From the NCBI GenBank assembly GCA_035079385.1, contig JAVHKY010000010.1, positions 620,001 through 684,000 on the forward strand: a stretch of 64,000 nt of DNA. The letters run 5' to 3'. This stretch comes from Aspidiotus rigidus (taxonomy: Eukaryota; Arthropoda; Insecta; Hemiptera; Diaspididae). Made by a program: the position numbers and the translations under genes. The notes under the pieces were generated by a model. That model was not told the DNA's origin. It saw only the letters and a list, made by a program, of their open reading frames with translations, and did not search any database. Shown piece by piece: positions 41,701 to 48,644 of the stretch (position 1 is its first letter; each line of letters begins with the position of its first letter).

Positions 41701-44700
41701 TCATCCAGAAGAAGAACGAGGAAACGTGAAAAAAAAATCACCGTAATGCCGTACGATATCTTAATCGTCAGGAGTCTCAACGTAATATAAAAATAAAAGT
41801 ATAATTACCAGACGTTTAATTACTTTCTCCTCCGTCATACACCCTTCTTTTTATTTCATTTTTAGAAAATAATACGAGATTGAGGGGGAAGGCAAACAAA
41901 TGAACGAGTGCTAGATGGCGATTATGTAACACTTTTCTGTTTTTTTTTTTTTTTTTTATTATTAAATTTTTCTAATTTTATGCTTGTACGCTGTCAGGTT
42001 TGTACGAAGCGCGAATTTGAAGGAGTTCAAACATTTTGTTTGAGTGGCCACGAGAGAAGGGATTATAAAAATTTCTCAATTATTTGCTTCGAGCGCCGCG
42101 TGTGCGCTGTACAGAATGATTATTGAATTAATTCCTTTTTATTTTTTTATTTTCATAGCAGATGTAGGGCACGTTGATCCGTCGTTGGCAGAGCGACAAA
42201 GAATGCTTAAGAAATGTCGACTCGTGGACGGACTGAACGATCGATTGTCCCATCGGCCTGGACCATTAGAGCTCATCAAAAAGAACATATTGCACACCGA
42301 AGAGCCTATCGAACGTGCGGTCAAAGGTAAAACTCCGATATTTCAATAATGTTTCTCCCGAACGACGCTGTTTAACGAGCACGCACTCTAAGAAGCGGAA
42401 GCGTAAAAACAAATAATGTAATAATTGACGTTTTTAAAACAGAAAAATTCTCGAGATAAACGTAAAAGGAAGCCCGCGCTTTCACATGCGCGCTCGTTAA
42501 TCCGCGCGATAAAATTTTGTTTGTTGTTTACGACACGAGAGAAGACGTGTCTATGATGAATTCTACTTGATGAGAATGTTAGCGTCAGCGCTTTTATTTA
42601 TTTTCTCTATTACGTTTACAGAGGGTCATATTGAGTTCAAAGCTACCAGCGAGGGTCAAAAAATTAAACCCGAGCCGCCGGACCATTATATGACCATTGA
42701 TGACGACTCGCAGAGTTCGGACGCGCAATCTCCGCGCGATGGTAATTCACTCACGTACAATGCAGAATCTCCCGCATCTTCAACATCCTCCTCCTCCTCT
42801 TCCTCTTCGTCTTCGTCGTCTTCATGCACAGCCACGAACACTCCAGCGATGCTGCAGACAATGGTTACGCCGATGGATACGTCGACTTCGTTGTCGACGA
42901 TGGCCGCTCCGACAACAGCGGCCGAACTCTTCCGCACCACCACCGGTTCGGACATGCTGAAGACGGCAGCCGCACAAGCCGGTATCGTCACCGTCGTGGT
43001 CGCTCCTAATACGAGCATACTGGCCGCGGCACCCAGTCCTCTCTCTATTGGTTCCTCTACTTCTAGTTTATCTCCTTTAAGTTCGATAGCTTCCCCGTCT
43101 TCCGCGACCTCGGTATTCGCATGTTCCTCACCGGCTGCCTTTTCAACGACGACCTCCGCTTCCAAGTCGTCGGCAACCAATCATCAGCAACAACCGGCTC
43201 CCGGTAAAGATAAGAATCGTAAGAAATCGAAATCGAAAACACAGCAGCAGAAGACGAGAACGATCAAGTTTCACGAGTATAAGGTATTTTTCTGCAAGCA
43301 AAACAACGGTGAATAATTTTGAAATTATTCCATTTACAGTTTTTTTTTTTTCTTTTTTCATTCTTTTTCAGGGACCACCAAGTGCTCAGAAGAATATGAG
43401 TAGCTCGAATGCGGGCTCAAATAGTGCGAATTCAGCTGCAAATGCGGCGGCGGCAGCAGCTGTGGCCGCCGTTGCCGCCAATCAAAACTCCGAAACGTCA
43501 TATGAATTACTGTTGCAACAGCAGCAACTATTTCTCCAGTGGCAATTAGAATTTCAGCAAAAGGTAACGTCGCCGGTTTTACTTGAAAATCAACATCATC
43601 TTGTTTCAATGAAGTGTCTGACCATTGTGTTTCGTGTCTGCAGTATCCCCAAATTCTTTTACCAGTACAACAGAAACCCGATCAGAGTCCGGGTTCACCG
43701 TCGGTGATATCTTTGTCGTCGCCGTCTCCTTTGCTCTCTACGCCGCAAGCGATGGATCAGTCTTCGTCTCCACCGCCGGCGCCTCCACCTCCGCCACCGT
43801 TACCTCCACCACCGCCGCCACCTTTACCCTTGGTTATGAAGACCGCGAGTACGGTGATAGCGGATAAACCGCTTCGTAATTTAGAAGATATGAAAGGTAC
43901 ACTAGATGGTTTGCTAAACGTCGCGTCATTTTTGTGCGCAGTTGGCGTTGATTCGAATTCAGTTCTACTTTGTGAAGTCAACAATTGTTTTTATACAACC
44001 TCACATGTGAGCGGTAATCAATACTCAATATCTTGAGACTTATCAGTACTTGAACATCAAAATTCAATGATCATAGTCCCTATAAATTTTTATATCTAAT
44101 TGGGAACATTTGATCATACCTCAGTATTTCAAAATGAGGAATAAATAAGGAATGAAAACTTTACATATTTTGTAATCCAGAAGCTATCCGATATTTGAGA
44201 ATTAACTTTTTATTCCTTAATAATTTGACCATCATTTTGGAATACTGATGTATGATCAAAAGTTACCAATGCTATTCTTATGGAAATTGATATATTTGCT
44301 GGAAAAAATGAGCCTAATATCGTTTTCAAATATGGCATTTGAACTTTTTGGTCGTTTCCAAGTGTATTTTTTGCGCTGAATGTAGAACAGTTCTCGATTA
44401 AAATTTACATTTTCTTGTTATGATCCTGTATTCCTGTCTAGTTAATGCACATTGTTGCAAGAAAAAATTTTCTTTTCGATCGTTGATATTTCCTGCTATT
44501 GTCCAAGAACAAAGGTTGCGTCTCGATTAAACAAGACCATAAAAAACAGAAAACGGTTGTAAATTTAGCGCACAAGAAAGTTTTCAAAACAACCTTCATA
44601 TCTCATGTCACTAGTTTCAAGAAATTTCCAATGGACTGATTTCCGATGTCGATAGATTGCAAAGTATCACAAAATGCTACTTGCTGAAGTGTTCCTTTAG

Positions 44701-47700
44701 TCCTTTGACTATATAGTACTTAGTCTCAGTTTACTGTCAATGTAATTTCCCATGAGCAAAATTGGACCCTTTCTAGCCAAACCCAACCAAGCGATATGAT
44801 AACGATCCAAAGAAATGAAGAAATGTTCCTCTACTATATAAGCGGAGATTCTCCTTTTCCCCAGATCGTTATCATTTCGCTTGGTTGGGTTTGGCTAAAA
44901 AGGGTCCAATTAATGTCCGGAAAACAGATCAATATTTCAAGAACAGAACGGTAATAAGGTAGGAGAGACCAATTTCTTAGAAGTAAAAAGCTTCTAGATT
45001 ATAAAAGAAACACTCCCATTCCTTTTATGTTCTGTTTTCAAAATATTTATCAACTTTTGGAACGTTACTTTCGTATATGGGAAGTTCCATTGATAAAAAT
45101 GTAAACAAATACTTGAAGGAACTTCAGCAAGCAGCATTTTGCAATTTAGCAATACTGGCCGATGGGAAATCAGTCCATGGATGGATGTCTAGTCCAATAC
45201 TCCTTGAGTAACGTAGAGTGGCTGATACAAAAAAATGATACACTTGTACAACAAAATAGACGGAATTCCTTATGACTGAGTTTCAGTCTGGATTAGACTT
45301 CAGATATTTAGTCTCTGAAATTTCAGTTTGGACGATCATAGCAGGTATCCAGTACCATGGACAGTATCCAAAATGAAATCGGTTGTGCATCTAGTTAGTA
45401 TCCAAGATCATACTCTTTTTAATTTCAATATCGATCTGTTGTCTGGTTAAATGCTTATCTTGAGATGACTTTGGAAGTATTTTCAAGGCTGAGTCCAAAT
45501 CATTTTTCTTCAAGCTTCTGAGTTGATAGTCAAATAAAATATGAAAAATCTTCATACATAATATTTATTCTGTAAACATTATTCCATAATGAAAACGAAT
45601 AATGACTAGATAAACTAGAATATGAAAATTTAGGTTCAAATTAATAATTCGAGATTTAGCAAAATATTGTGTTTTGATAGTGTTATCATTATGATCTCCA
45701 GGAATTTACAATTTTCGATATTCTTTGAATGAACACTTAATTCGCGTTTTGGTGGAACATTGTCTTTTGATAGCGTTATCATCCTTATGATTGCGGTTCT
45801 AGAAATCGGCGAAGTTTCAAGTTCCTCAAAGTTTTTCAATTCTTTAGCCTATTGAACGTGAACTTCTAGACAAGTGAAAGCAAAGAATCAACGTCAACTT
45901 GCTATATGAATTGAAGCAATTTGTTTGCACTAATGTTCACTTCATTAAATTCGAAATTCTTTTCTGTTCATCTAGTGAGTGATCTGAAAGTCGAACTGAA
46001 GAAGAGGAATTTACGCGTATCCGGCGCAAAAACGCATTTAATTGAAAGGCTGAAACCGTATGCCGAAAGTGGCATTAGCAATAATAATAGTTGTAGTAAT
46101 AATAATAATAATAATAATAACAATAATAGTATAAGCAACGTTAATCAGTCGAATCAAAATAACGTTCGAACCAATTTCGCCATTCCATTCAACGACGACT
46201 CTATTCCAGGTAAGAAGAAAAAAAGAAAAATATATTGACCAAAATATTCTATGTTTGTAATATTTATGAATTCTTTTACCTGTTCACATTATATAGACGC
46301 GAGCGTTTCTTCGCCCATGTCTCAACTTAGTCAAACGTCGGCTGTCGAATTGAAGACGGAAAATTCATCACCCGAATCAAATTCTTCTCTTCAGAATCAA
46401 AATATCATTGATAATACTTCTGCTAACCAAATCACATCACCTGTTGATACCAATTGTACGAACGCGAATTCTGACGTTAATACTATCGTGATCGAGCACA
46501 GTGACGAGGATATTATTCGCGAACAACAACGTAAAATTGAAGAATTGCAAAGGCAGTTGCTGAACTCTCAACTACTTTTACAGCAGCATCGACAGCAACA
46601 ACTATTGCAACAGCAGGCAAGATCATCACAAACATTCCAGGTGAGTCTCTTACACTTTCCTTTCGCGCAGTAAATATCGGAGCCCGTAGTTATATTTTAT
46701 TTTGCCCATCTGTCGTGTTTCAGCCTCAACAGGGTGTAAACGCGAAAGCGAGCCTTGCCGCTTTCATTCAACAGCAACAGTTGAACAACGCTCTCGCCCA
46801 ACAACAAGAAAAATTACAAAAACAAATCCAGCAGCAACGGCGACAAATGCAGCAAGCTGCGCTCAATACCAATAACAATCACTTGAATAGTGTGCCCGCG
46901 ACGAATAACGTTACTGCTGCCACCGTCGTCAATGGTCATATCGTTCCGATGCCTGTGAAGAAGTCTTCTTCGTCTTCCAATCCACAAAAAGTGGCAATGA
47001 CCAATCACAACGTAAACGTGATGAGGAACATAAATAATAATATTGTGATAAAACCGTCTAAAAACTTCACTGCCACCGCTACTAATCACAGTAATGGTAG
47101 CGTCGCCGGAAATAACGTAAACGGACGTCAGCGAAGCAATACCGTGATACTGGGTGATCACCCAGCCACCCTACTTTTGAACCATGTGATAAAGTCTGAA
47201 GGAGGCAGTCACCAGAGGTATGTCTCGTATTTGTTTTTAATAAATTTTGCTTTCAAAAAAGAATCATCCTACAGCGTTTGCCGTATCTTTGTTACAGGAC
47301 GATCTCGTTACCTAATTTTGTTGGCACATTTGTACAACCACAACTAGTGTTCTCCAGTCAGGGTATGAAACAACTAGTCTTCGATCCGAAGTCGGTCATA
47401 CTGCCCGATGCTAATGGCTTCCTCAACGGAGCGATCGTCACGACGACAACATCGCCGACAATCGTCGCGACGAACGCTCAAGCCACGGTCACCTCGAATA
47501 ACACCCCCGAGACGATCGTAAATGAAGACGTGAAACCCACGCCGGAAGAATTACTAGCCCATGAGAATTTCGTCACGTTACACATACCTGAGGACGAAAA
47601 TATGGTGACAAACGAGCTTGATGTGTTCAACCAAAATGAAGAGATCTCGAAATTATTCAAACAGGTACGAAATCCTTTCGGTGAGCTTTACTTTCACTAA

Positions 47701-48644
47701 CAGAAAACGATAATTATGTCAGGAAATTGTTAATGAAGCCACTACCAATAGGTTCATGAGAGAGATGAAAAGCTGGCGCGAATTTATTATTTTTTCTTTT
47801 CTCCCTCTTATCTTTGAAAAAATTAGAAAAATATTTTATGCATTGGAATACCCCCCAATCCAAGTTTACCTCTGAATGAGCGCCTGGAGCAAGTCTTTCT
47901 CGATGTAATCTACACAACTATATGATGACCACTTATTTTCCCAGTTATCCCTGACTGATGATTTATGTTGATATTTTGTCGATCTGATAGTTGTGTAATA
48001 GTTTATAATGCGAATTGTTTTCATAATTATAAAAGGCGACGCCCATTGTGATAGTGAAAATATTTATTCTACAGGAGGTTAGTACACCACCGGCTGTAGA
48101 CGATGTGCTAGATTTGCTCATGAAGAACGGTGTATTTAATCCAGCGGAAGCGGAATCTCAAACGTCGGTTCCGCCGCAATATAGTCAATCTACTGCTCAG
48201 CCGATGGATCATTCCACCTCTGAGCCGACTGTCGTGAATAGGACGGCTGTCGTCAATAATCTGCTAGCGTGTGCCGCCGAGCAGCAGCAATCAGGTAACG
48301 TGTATACTAATTCGAATATCGAACCTGGCATTCCGTCGCAACATTTGAGCCTGGAAGAGTTGGGTATCGACATTACAACCTTTCCAATGGATCTGAATGA
48401 GGAGCAAGGGGAAAACGTGGAGAGACAAAGTCCTACATTTATGGACGTCGACAGCGACTGGTTAGATCGATTGATATCCTCAGAGTTGGAGCATCCGGGC
48501 ACGAATACGTCGTCGACAGTCAACTCCAATAATTACGAATCGTTATTGAACAACAACGTTGCAGTCGACCCTCTAGATCTCTTCAATATGGACGATAATG
48601 ATTATAAAATAGCTGCCGAATTGAGCTGGGATCGTGTTTGTTGA
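5432..48644 (+). CDS. Mrtf: Myocardin-related transcription factor (actin-regulated SRF coactivator), 12 coding exons, 5' end incomplete
   Basis: The protein is expected to shuttle between cytoplasm and nucleus: G-actin binds the RPEL repeats, and release lets it coactivate SRF at cytoskeletal genes (known for the family). Exons with GT-AG borders are 5432-5704, 33985-34050, 37833-37964, 42162-42326, 42622-43283, 43372-43563, 43644-43896, 45976-46209, 46297-46640, 46724-47217, 47298-47664 and 48075-48644. They join in a single frame to 1249 complete codons plus stop. Residues counted from the first complete codon: RPEL1 91-113, RPEL2 about 117-157, RPEL3 about 160-205, poly-Ser in exon 5, basic B1 box about 407-432 ending KFHEYK, Gln-rich block in exon 6, polyproline in exon 7, SAP domain 575-609, Gln/Leu coiled coil 728-773, acidic C-terminus to 1249. 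Domain order matches vertebrate MRTF and insect Mrtf. The start codon is missing: the first exon begins in phase 1, so an upstream exon or the ATG at 5,323 supplies the N-terminus. Confidence 0.93.
5705..6594. other. MRTF intron 1, proximal part
   Basis: Starts with the GTAAGT donor. No exon, transposon protein or structured repeat was recognised here. Confidence 0.6.
6598..6918 (-). mobile_element. MULE-type transposase C-terminal fragment
   Basis: A minus-strand frame of about 107 residues contains YFNKTYVNG, then PAFWNRHQTALNRVHRTNN and EGWHNRF, then a HPDLLTALRELELKQ tail. The WN...RTNN..EGWH pattern is that of the C-terminal part of arthropod MULE/FLYWCH-associated transposase-like proteins (established family pattern, recognised by eye). 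Nothing upstream in frame restores the catalytic domain and no terminal repeats were found, so it is a relic within MRTF intron 1. Confidence 0.7.
7620..8710 (+). mobile_element. Non-autonomous repeat 'CAGAGTA family', copy A, with a nested hairpin element
   Basis: The sequence shares extended similarity with 11,396-12,183 (same orientation) and with 10,887-11,386 (reversed). Shared words include CAGCCAGCTGAAAGC at the start, TTCAAATTTCAAGTTCAACT in the middle, TTTTCCTGATCGTTTC, and an end in ACTCTGAT. It contains no coding capacity. A separate 130-bp palindrome is inserted at 8,423-8,552 and is absent from the equivalent place in copy B. Exact borders are uncertain. Confidence 0.7.
8423..8552. 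mobile_element. 130-bp foldback (hairpin) element, family FB-1, copy 1
   Basis: The whole element is a near-palindrome: a left arm starting GACCGATGAGAAAAGAATGC pairs with a right arm ending CATCCTTTTCTCATCGCAGG, around a loop of about 8 nt. Arms are about 60 bp. A second copy in opposite orientation lies at 57,696-57,827; variants such as ACTGACAGG versus ATTGGCGCAGG mark the two arms and swap sides between copies. Ends look like TGTGACC/GGTCACA. Target duplication is unclear (TT here, TA at copy 2). Confidence 0.85.
8940..10620. other. CpG-rich, repeat-poor block in MRTF intron 1
   Basis: CpG and TACG/CGTA words are frequent compared with neighbouring repeat debris, and no known repeat family of this window appears. 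No convincing ORF or exon is present. It may be a regulatory segment or simply less methylated, older unique DNA. Confidence 0.45.
10840..12183. mobile_element. CAGAGTA-family copies C (reversed) and B (forward), forming a large inverted repeat
   Basis: The left end ATAATCAGAGTATTATAGCC near 10,887 matches the reverse complement of the right end near 12,183 (ATAATCAGAGTACTGCAGCC). Copy C runs to about 11,386, where the reversed start CAGCTGAATACTGCAGCCAGC occurs. Copy B runs 11,396-12,183 and includes sequence not in the others (about 11,500-11,820). Internal similarity to copy A at 7,620-8,710 is clear. A smaller palindrome near 10,850-10,985 pairs GCCAAAAGCCGAATCCAACT with AGTTGGCTTTTGGC. 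No coding capacity. Confidence 0.7.
13080..13910. other. CpG-rich, repeat-poor block in MRTF intron 1
   Basis: Unique-looking sequence with many CpG words. Overlapping plus-strand open frames of 104-150 codons occur in different frames but resemble no protein and carry no splice context, so they are not called. Confidence 0.4.
13911..16990. other. MRTF intron 1, no recognised feature
   Basis: AT-rich intronic DNA. Short palindromes only (for example GGTCTGCATTTCAGACCC near 16,001). Open frames here are short and resemble nothing known. Confidence 0.5.
17200..17720 (+). repeat. Dispersed repeat, copy 1, with (GAAA)n tail
   Basis: 17,200-17,470 matches the reverse complement of about 24,130-24,400 (shared words: GAGGTGAAATTCTGTAC-like, TTTTGATTGATCTGAG, AGTTGTG.CAAGA.CCGAGG). 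17,500-17,650 matches the reverse complement of 21,390-21,540 (GATTGTGAGGTCAGA.TGAGG, GCGCGAGCT.AGACAG). A (GAAA)n/(GA)n tract at 17,680-17,717 corresponds to the (CT)n at 21,299. Coding potential is unclear: the minus-strand frames here resemble no protein I recognise. Confidence 0.6.
18540..18890. repeat. Degenerate tandem array of about 60-bp units (ATATATAGCTCGAGAGTCGAAA family)
   Basis: About five imperfect units, each with a 'TATTATGGCTCGAGAGTCG'-like core followed by AAATTTTTCCAAGTCCC and TTCCTATCAT. Units of the same family occur singly or in short arrays, in either orientation, near 20,990, 26,270, 26,850, 27,005, 29,540-29,700, 36,000-36,090, 36,840-36,900 and 37,090-37,360. Confidence 0.75.
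19560..20800. other. CpG-rich, repeat-poor block in MRTF intron 1
   Basis: Unique-looking sequence with frequent CpG, in contrast with the repeat arrays on both sides. No exon supported. Confidence 0.4.
21290..24480 (-). repeat. Composite repeat region: reversed copies of the 17.2-kb repeat, plus internal duplications
   Basis: Reversed matches to 17,500-17,720 lie at 21,295-21,545 and to 17,200-17,560 at about 24,030-24,400. A segment of about 100 bp is tandemly duplicated at 24,310-24,475 (CTCAGATCAATCAAAA twice). Another of about 90 bp is duplicated at 22,285-22,460 (GACTCA.AGGTTG.A.AAGCGA). Inverted words ATGAGGAACA.CTTTTGTTT at 21,535-21,575 and 23,775-23,815 bracket about 2.2 kb. A degenerate CCAATAAACCTAATAA array lies at 23,315-23,410. 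No transposase or RT was recognised. Confidence 0.55.
23495..23640 (+). repeat. Dispersed repeat, pairs with 26,460-26,600
   Basis: Direct-orientation similarity between the two segments. Shared words include TGCTACACC.CTG.AATTATGGTT, AACCCTATAAAA-like and TTTGGT.GA..CCCTGT. Identity is roughly three quarters by eye. Function unknown. Confidence 0.6.
24780..25960. other. CpG-rich, repeat-poor block in MRTF intron 1
   Basis: Dense in CpG and in GTAC/TACG words. It contains a 139-codon plus-strand open frame (25,099-25,518) without recognisable homology or splice context. Candidate regulatory DNA or simply unique intron. Confidence 0.4.
26200..27900. repeat. Repeat debris with minisatellite-family units
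   Basis: Contains the partner of the 23,495 repeat at 26,460-26,600, single units of the TATATAGCTCGAG-like family near 26,270, 26,850 and 27,005, and TGACGTC words near 27,480 and 27,612. No gene supported. Confidence 0.5.
28080..29540. other. CpG-rich, repeat-poor block in MRTF intron 1
   Basis: CpG-dense, unique-looking sequence with short non-homologous open frames. A poly-A of about 15 nt lies near 28,988. No exon supported. Confidence 0.4.
29770..30020 (+). repeat. Direct repeat, left copy (partner 30,800-31,065)
   Basis: Similar to 30,800-31,065. Both end with GAGACCCRGATACTGAAGTG followed by CATGGC, after an AAAAAATTA/GTCATC-type segment. The two copies flank the hAT element at 30,257-30,770. 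Confidence 0.65.
30257..30770. mobile_element. Non-autonomous hAT-type DNA transposon (514 bp) with 8-bp target duplication
   Basis: Perfect terminal inverted repeats of 22 bp start TAGGGCAAGTAAAAATATTT. The element is flanked on both sides by the identical octamer ATGATAAT (30,249-30,256 and 30,771-30,778). An 8-bp target duplication and YAGGG termini are typical of the hAT superfamily (established knowledge). Inside are repeated CACATATTTT words near both ends, which could be transposase-binding sites. A tandem duplication of about 70 bp lies at 30,562-30,700. No transposase is encoded, so it would need a partner in trans. It sits in MRTF intron 1. Confidence 0.9.
30800..31065 (+). repeat. 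Direct repeat, right copy (partner 29,770-30,020)
   Basis: Second copy of the segment ending GAGACCCGGATACTGAAGTG. Similarity is patchy, so both copies are old. Confidence 0.6.
31066..33984. other. MRTF intron 1, distal part
   Basis: No coding exon or clear repeat was recognised until the polypyrimidine acceptor at 33,984. A patch near 31,969-31,990 (GCGGCCCAGTTGGATAAGTTAG) resembles a tRNA D-arm/A box but no matching T arm follows. Confidence 0.5.
33985..34050 (+). CDS. Mrtf: MRTF exon: RPEL motif 1
   Basis: This 66-nt exon, phase 1 to 1, lies between gttgcag and GTAAGT. It encodes LKVKLMLRRPINQLVAQGIM, the actin-binding RPEL1 helix pair. As in other MRTF proteins, RPEL1 departs from the strict RPxxxEL consensus: Gln replaces Glu (RPINQL). 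The GIMP end joins QLKTSPTIHEQ on the next exon, matching the family's GIMPPLKSP segment. Confidence 0.92.
34051..35690. other. MRTF intron 2, CpG-rich first half
   Basis: CpG-rich unique sequence just downstream of the RPEL1 exon, with an (AAT/GAT)n patch at 34,398-34,440 and ATT repeats near 35,280-35,315. No exon supported. An internal promoter is possible but unproven. Confidence 0.4.
36953..37082. mobile_element. 130-bp foldback (hairpin) element, family FB-2
   Basis: The left arm starting GACCCCGTCTATAGAAACCC pairs with the right arm ending GTTTCTGTAGACTGGGTC. Arms are about 57 bp around a loop of about 16 nt. No second copy in this window. Confidence 0.8.
37170..37250. repeat. Three tandem 26-27 bp units with CRE-like palindromes
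   Basis: Units begin TGACGTCAT or TGACGTTAT at 37,172, 37,198 and 37,225, each followed by AGATCA and a T run. TGACGTCA is the binding palindrome of CREB/ATF-type bZIP factors (established), but its presence inside a dispersed repeat makes function doubtful. Confidence 0.8.
37833..37964 (+). CDS. Mrtf: MRTF exon: RPEL motif 2
   Basis: This 132-nt exon, phase 1 to 1, has acceptor atatttacag and donor GAAG|GTAAAT. It encodes a segment from LKTSPTIHEQRQKLERAK through a canonical RPEL core (RPDRQEL) to HILE. The basic residues around the motif lie where the family's bipartite nuclear import signal sits. Confidence 0.94.
37965..40300. other. MRTF intron 3, first part
   Basis: No exon or transposon protein recognised. 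A plus-strand frame at 38,700-38,885 has a charged, coiled-coil-like stretch (DNRLKEIESIGRRMEKIQ) but no homology or splice context. Confidence 0.45.
40300..41420 (-). pseudogene. Decayed non-LTR retrotransposon, copy 2 (C-terminal half of RT ORF)
   Basis: It is collinear with copy 1 at 1,560-2,430: AARRSL-type and ARIAQSELGKWTA motifs near 40,790, DSKQSFRHHLLM near 41,110, and the region corresponding to just around the YADD box near 41,320 (the box itself is lost). Stops and frameshifts are present. Sequence beyond 40,650, towards 40,330, probably belongs to the element's 3' part. Same strand as copy 1, antisense to MRTF, within intron 3. Confidence 0.8.
41421..42161. other. MRTF intron 3, distal end
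   Basis: AT-rich, with a poly-T of about 18 nt near 41,940 and the pyrimidine tract leading to the tandem acceptor at 42,157-42,161. No gene. Confidence 0.6.
42162..42326 (+). CDS. Mrtf: MRTF exon: RPEL motif 3
   Basis: This 165-nt exon, phase 1 to 1, encodes ERQRMLKKCRLVDGLNDRL followed by the canonical core RPGPLEL and IKKNIL. The acceptor is a tandem NAGNAG (tagcag): using the upstream AG (exon start 42159) adds one Ala codon without changing frame. The donor is AAAG|GTAAAA. Confidence 0.94.
42622..43283 (+). CDS. Mrtf: MRTF exon: Ser-rich linker and basic B1 box
   Basis: This 662-nt exon runs from phase 1 to phase 0. It encodes an acidic PEPPDHYMTIDDDSQSSD segment, a long Ser tract from TCC/TCT/TCG repeats (about 42,778-42,825), a Ser/Ala/Thr-rich linker, then the basic stretch KDKNRKKSKSK and KFHEYK. 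In the family this basic box contacts SRF. An antisense open frame over the Ser tract is only a shadow of this composition. Confidence 0.92.
43372..43563 (+). CDS. Mrtf: MRTF exon: Ala-rich and Gln-rich block
   Basis: This 192-nt exon, phase 0 to 0, begins GPPSAQK and so completes the HEYKGPP junction conserved in the family. It carries Ala repeats and the Gln-rich helix (LLLQQQQLFLQWQLEFQQK) that corresponds to the family's Q box. Skipping it would keep frame. Confidence 0.92.
43644..43896 (+). CDS. Mrtf: MRTF exon: polyproline stretch and start of SAP domain
   Basis: This exon starts YPQILLPVQQKP, close to the vertebrate YPQ-LP-QKP sequence after the Q box. It then runs through Ser/Pro-rich sequence and about 20 prolines in short runs to NLEDMK, the first residues of the SAP domain. 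The donor is AAAG|GTACAC, phase 1. Confidence 0.92.
44101..44269. repeat. Foldback element in MRTF intron 7 (a)
   Basis: The left arm TTTGATCATACCTCAGTATT pairs with the right arm AATACTGATGTATGATCAAA, with further pairing inwards. Arms are about 65 bp and the loop about 40 bp. Confidence 0.8.
44761..44910. repeat. Foldback element in MRTF intron 7 (b)
   Basis: Near-perfect 47-bp arms: the left starts ATTGGACCCTTTCTAGCCAA and the right ends TTGGCTAAAAAGGGTCCAAT. The loop is about 55 nt. The most intact palindrome in the intron. Confidence 0.9.
44926..45053. repeat. Foldback element in MRTF intron 7 (c)
   Basis: The left arm GATCAATATTTCAAGAACAG pairs with the right arm CTGTTTTCAAAATATTTATC. 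Arms are about 35 bp. It lies between the arms of a wider inverted repeat (44,625-44,705 with 45,105-45,185; shared CTTCAGCAAG.AGCATTTTG). Confidence 0.7.
45976..46209 (+). CDS. Mrtf: MRTF exon: SAP domain core and Asn repeat
   Basis: This 234-nt exon, phase 1 to 1, encodes VSDLKVELKKRNLRVSGAK and THLIERLKPY, a clear SAP helix-turn-helix putative DNA-binding motif. A poly-Asn run follows, encoded by a nearly pure AAT repeat (about 46,077-46,130), likely polymorphic in length. The preceding intron holds several palindromic elements. Confidence 0.94.
46077..46130 (+). repeat. In-frame AAT repeat coding poly-Asn
   Basis: Nearly pure AAT codons (with AAC, AGT and TGT interruptions) just after the SAP domain of MRTF. 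Confidence 0.9.
46297..46640 (+). CDS. Mrtf: MRTF exon: coiled-coil (leucine-zipper-like) region
   Basis: A Ser/Asn-rich linker leads into DEDIIREQQRKIEELQRQLL and further Leu/Gln repeats, which would form a coiled coil. In the family this region mediates homo- and heterodimerisation. The donor CAG|GTGAGT is in phase 0. Confidence 0.93.
46724..47217 (+). CDS. Mrtf: MRTF exon: Gln/Asn-rich continuation of the coiled coil
   Basis: It starts PQQGVNAKASLAAFIQQQQL, with more Gln-rich heptad-like sequence, then an Asn/Val/Thr-rich linker and the segment LGDHPATLLLNHVIKSEGG. The linker is low complexity and probably disordered. The donor is AGAG|GTATGT, phase 2. Confidence 0.9.
47298..47664 (+). 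CDS. Mrtf: MRTF exon: transactivation-region segment
   Basis: It encodes Q-, V- and T-rich sequence followed by an acidic, hydrophobic stretch (PEELLAHENFVTLHIPEDEN) and ends EISKLFKQ. These features fit the activation region but no catalytic motif is expected. Acceptor tgttacag and donor CAG|GTACGA are in phase with both neighbours. Confidence 0.9.
48075..48644 (+). CDS. Mrtf: MRTF last coding exon: acidic C-terminus
   Basis: It starts EVSTPPAVDDVLDLLMKNG and ends SWDRVC with TGA at 48642-48644. Acidic, Leu/Trp/Phe-bearing patches (VDSDWLDRLISSELEH, DPLDLFNMDDNDY) are typical of transactivation sequence. The exon runs 189 codons before the stop. Confidence 0.92.
   Translation, partial: EVSTPPAVDDVLDLLMKNGVFNPAEAESQTSVPPQYSQSTAQPMDHSTSEPTVVNRTAVVNNLLACAAEQQQSGNVYTNSNIEPGIPSQHLSLEELGIDITTFPMDLNEEQGENVERQSPTFMDVDSDWLDRLISSELEHPGTNTSSTVNSNNYESLLNNNVAVDPLDLFNMDDNDYKIAAELSWDRVC

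Larger units (their letters stand above)
43897..45975. other. MRTF intron 7, rich in palindromes
   Basis: This intron lies inside the SAP domain. It holds inverted repeats at 44,101-44,269, 44,761-44,910 and 44,926-45,053. A wider one has arms at 44,625-44,705 and 45,105-45,185. A tandem duplication of about 105 bp lies at 45,655-45,815 (TTTTGATAG.GTTATCAT twice). No coding content. Confidence 0.7.

Noticed and set aside
42686..43180. 164-codon minus-strand open frame, very acidic
   Set aside because: Exact antisense shadow of the Ser/Ala-rich MRTF exon; its Glu/Asp/Val runs come from the same repeats.
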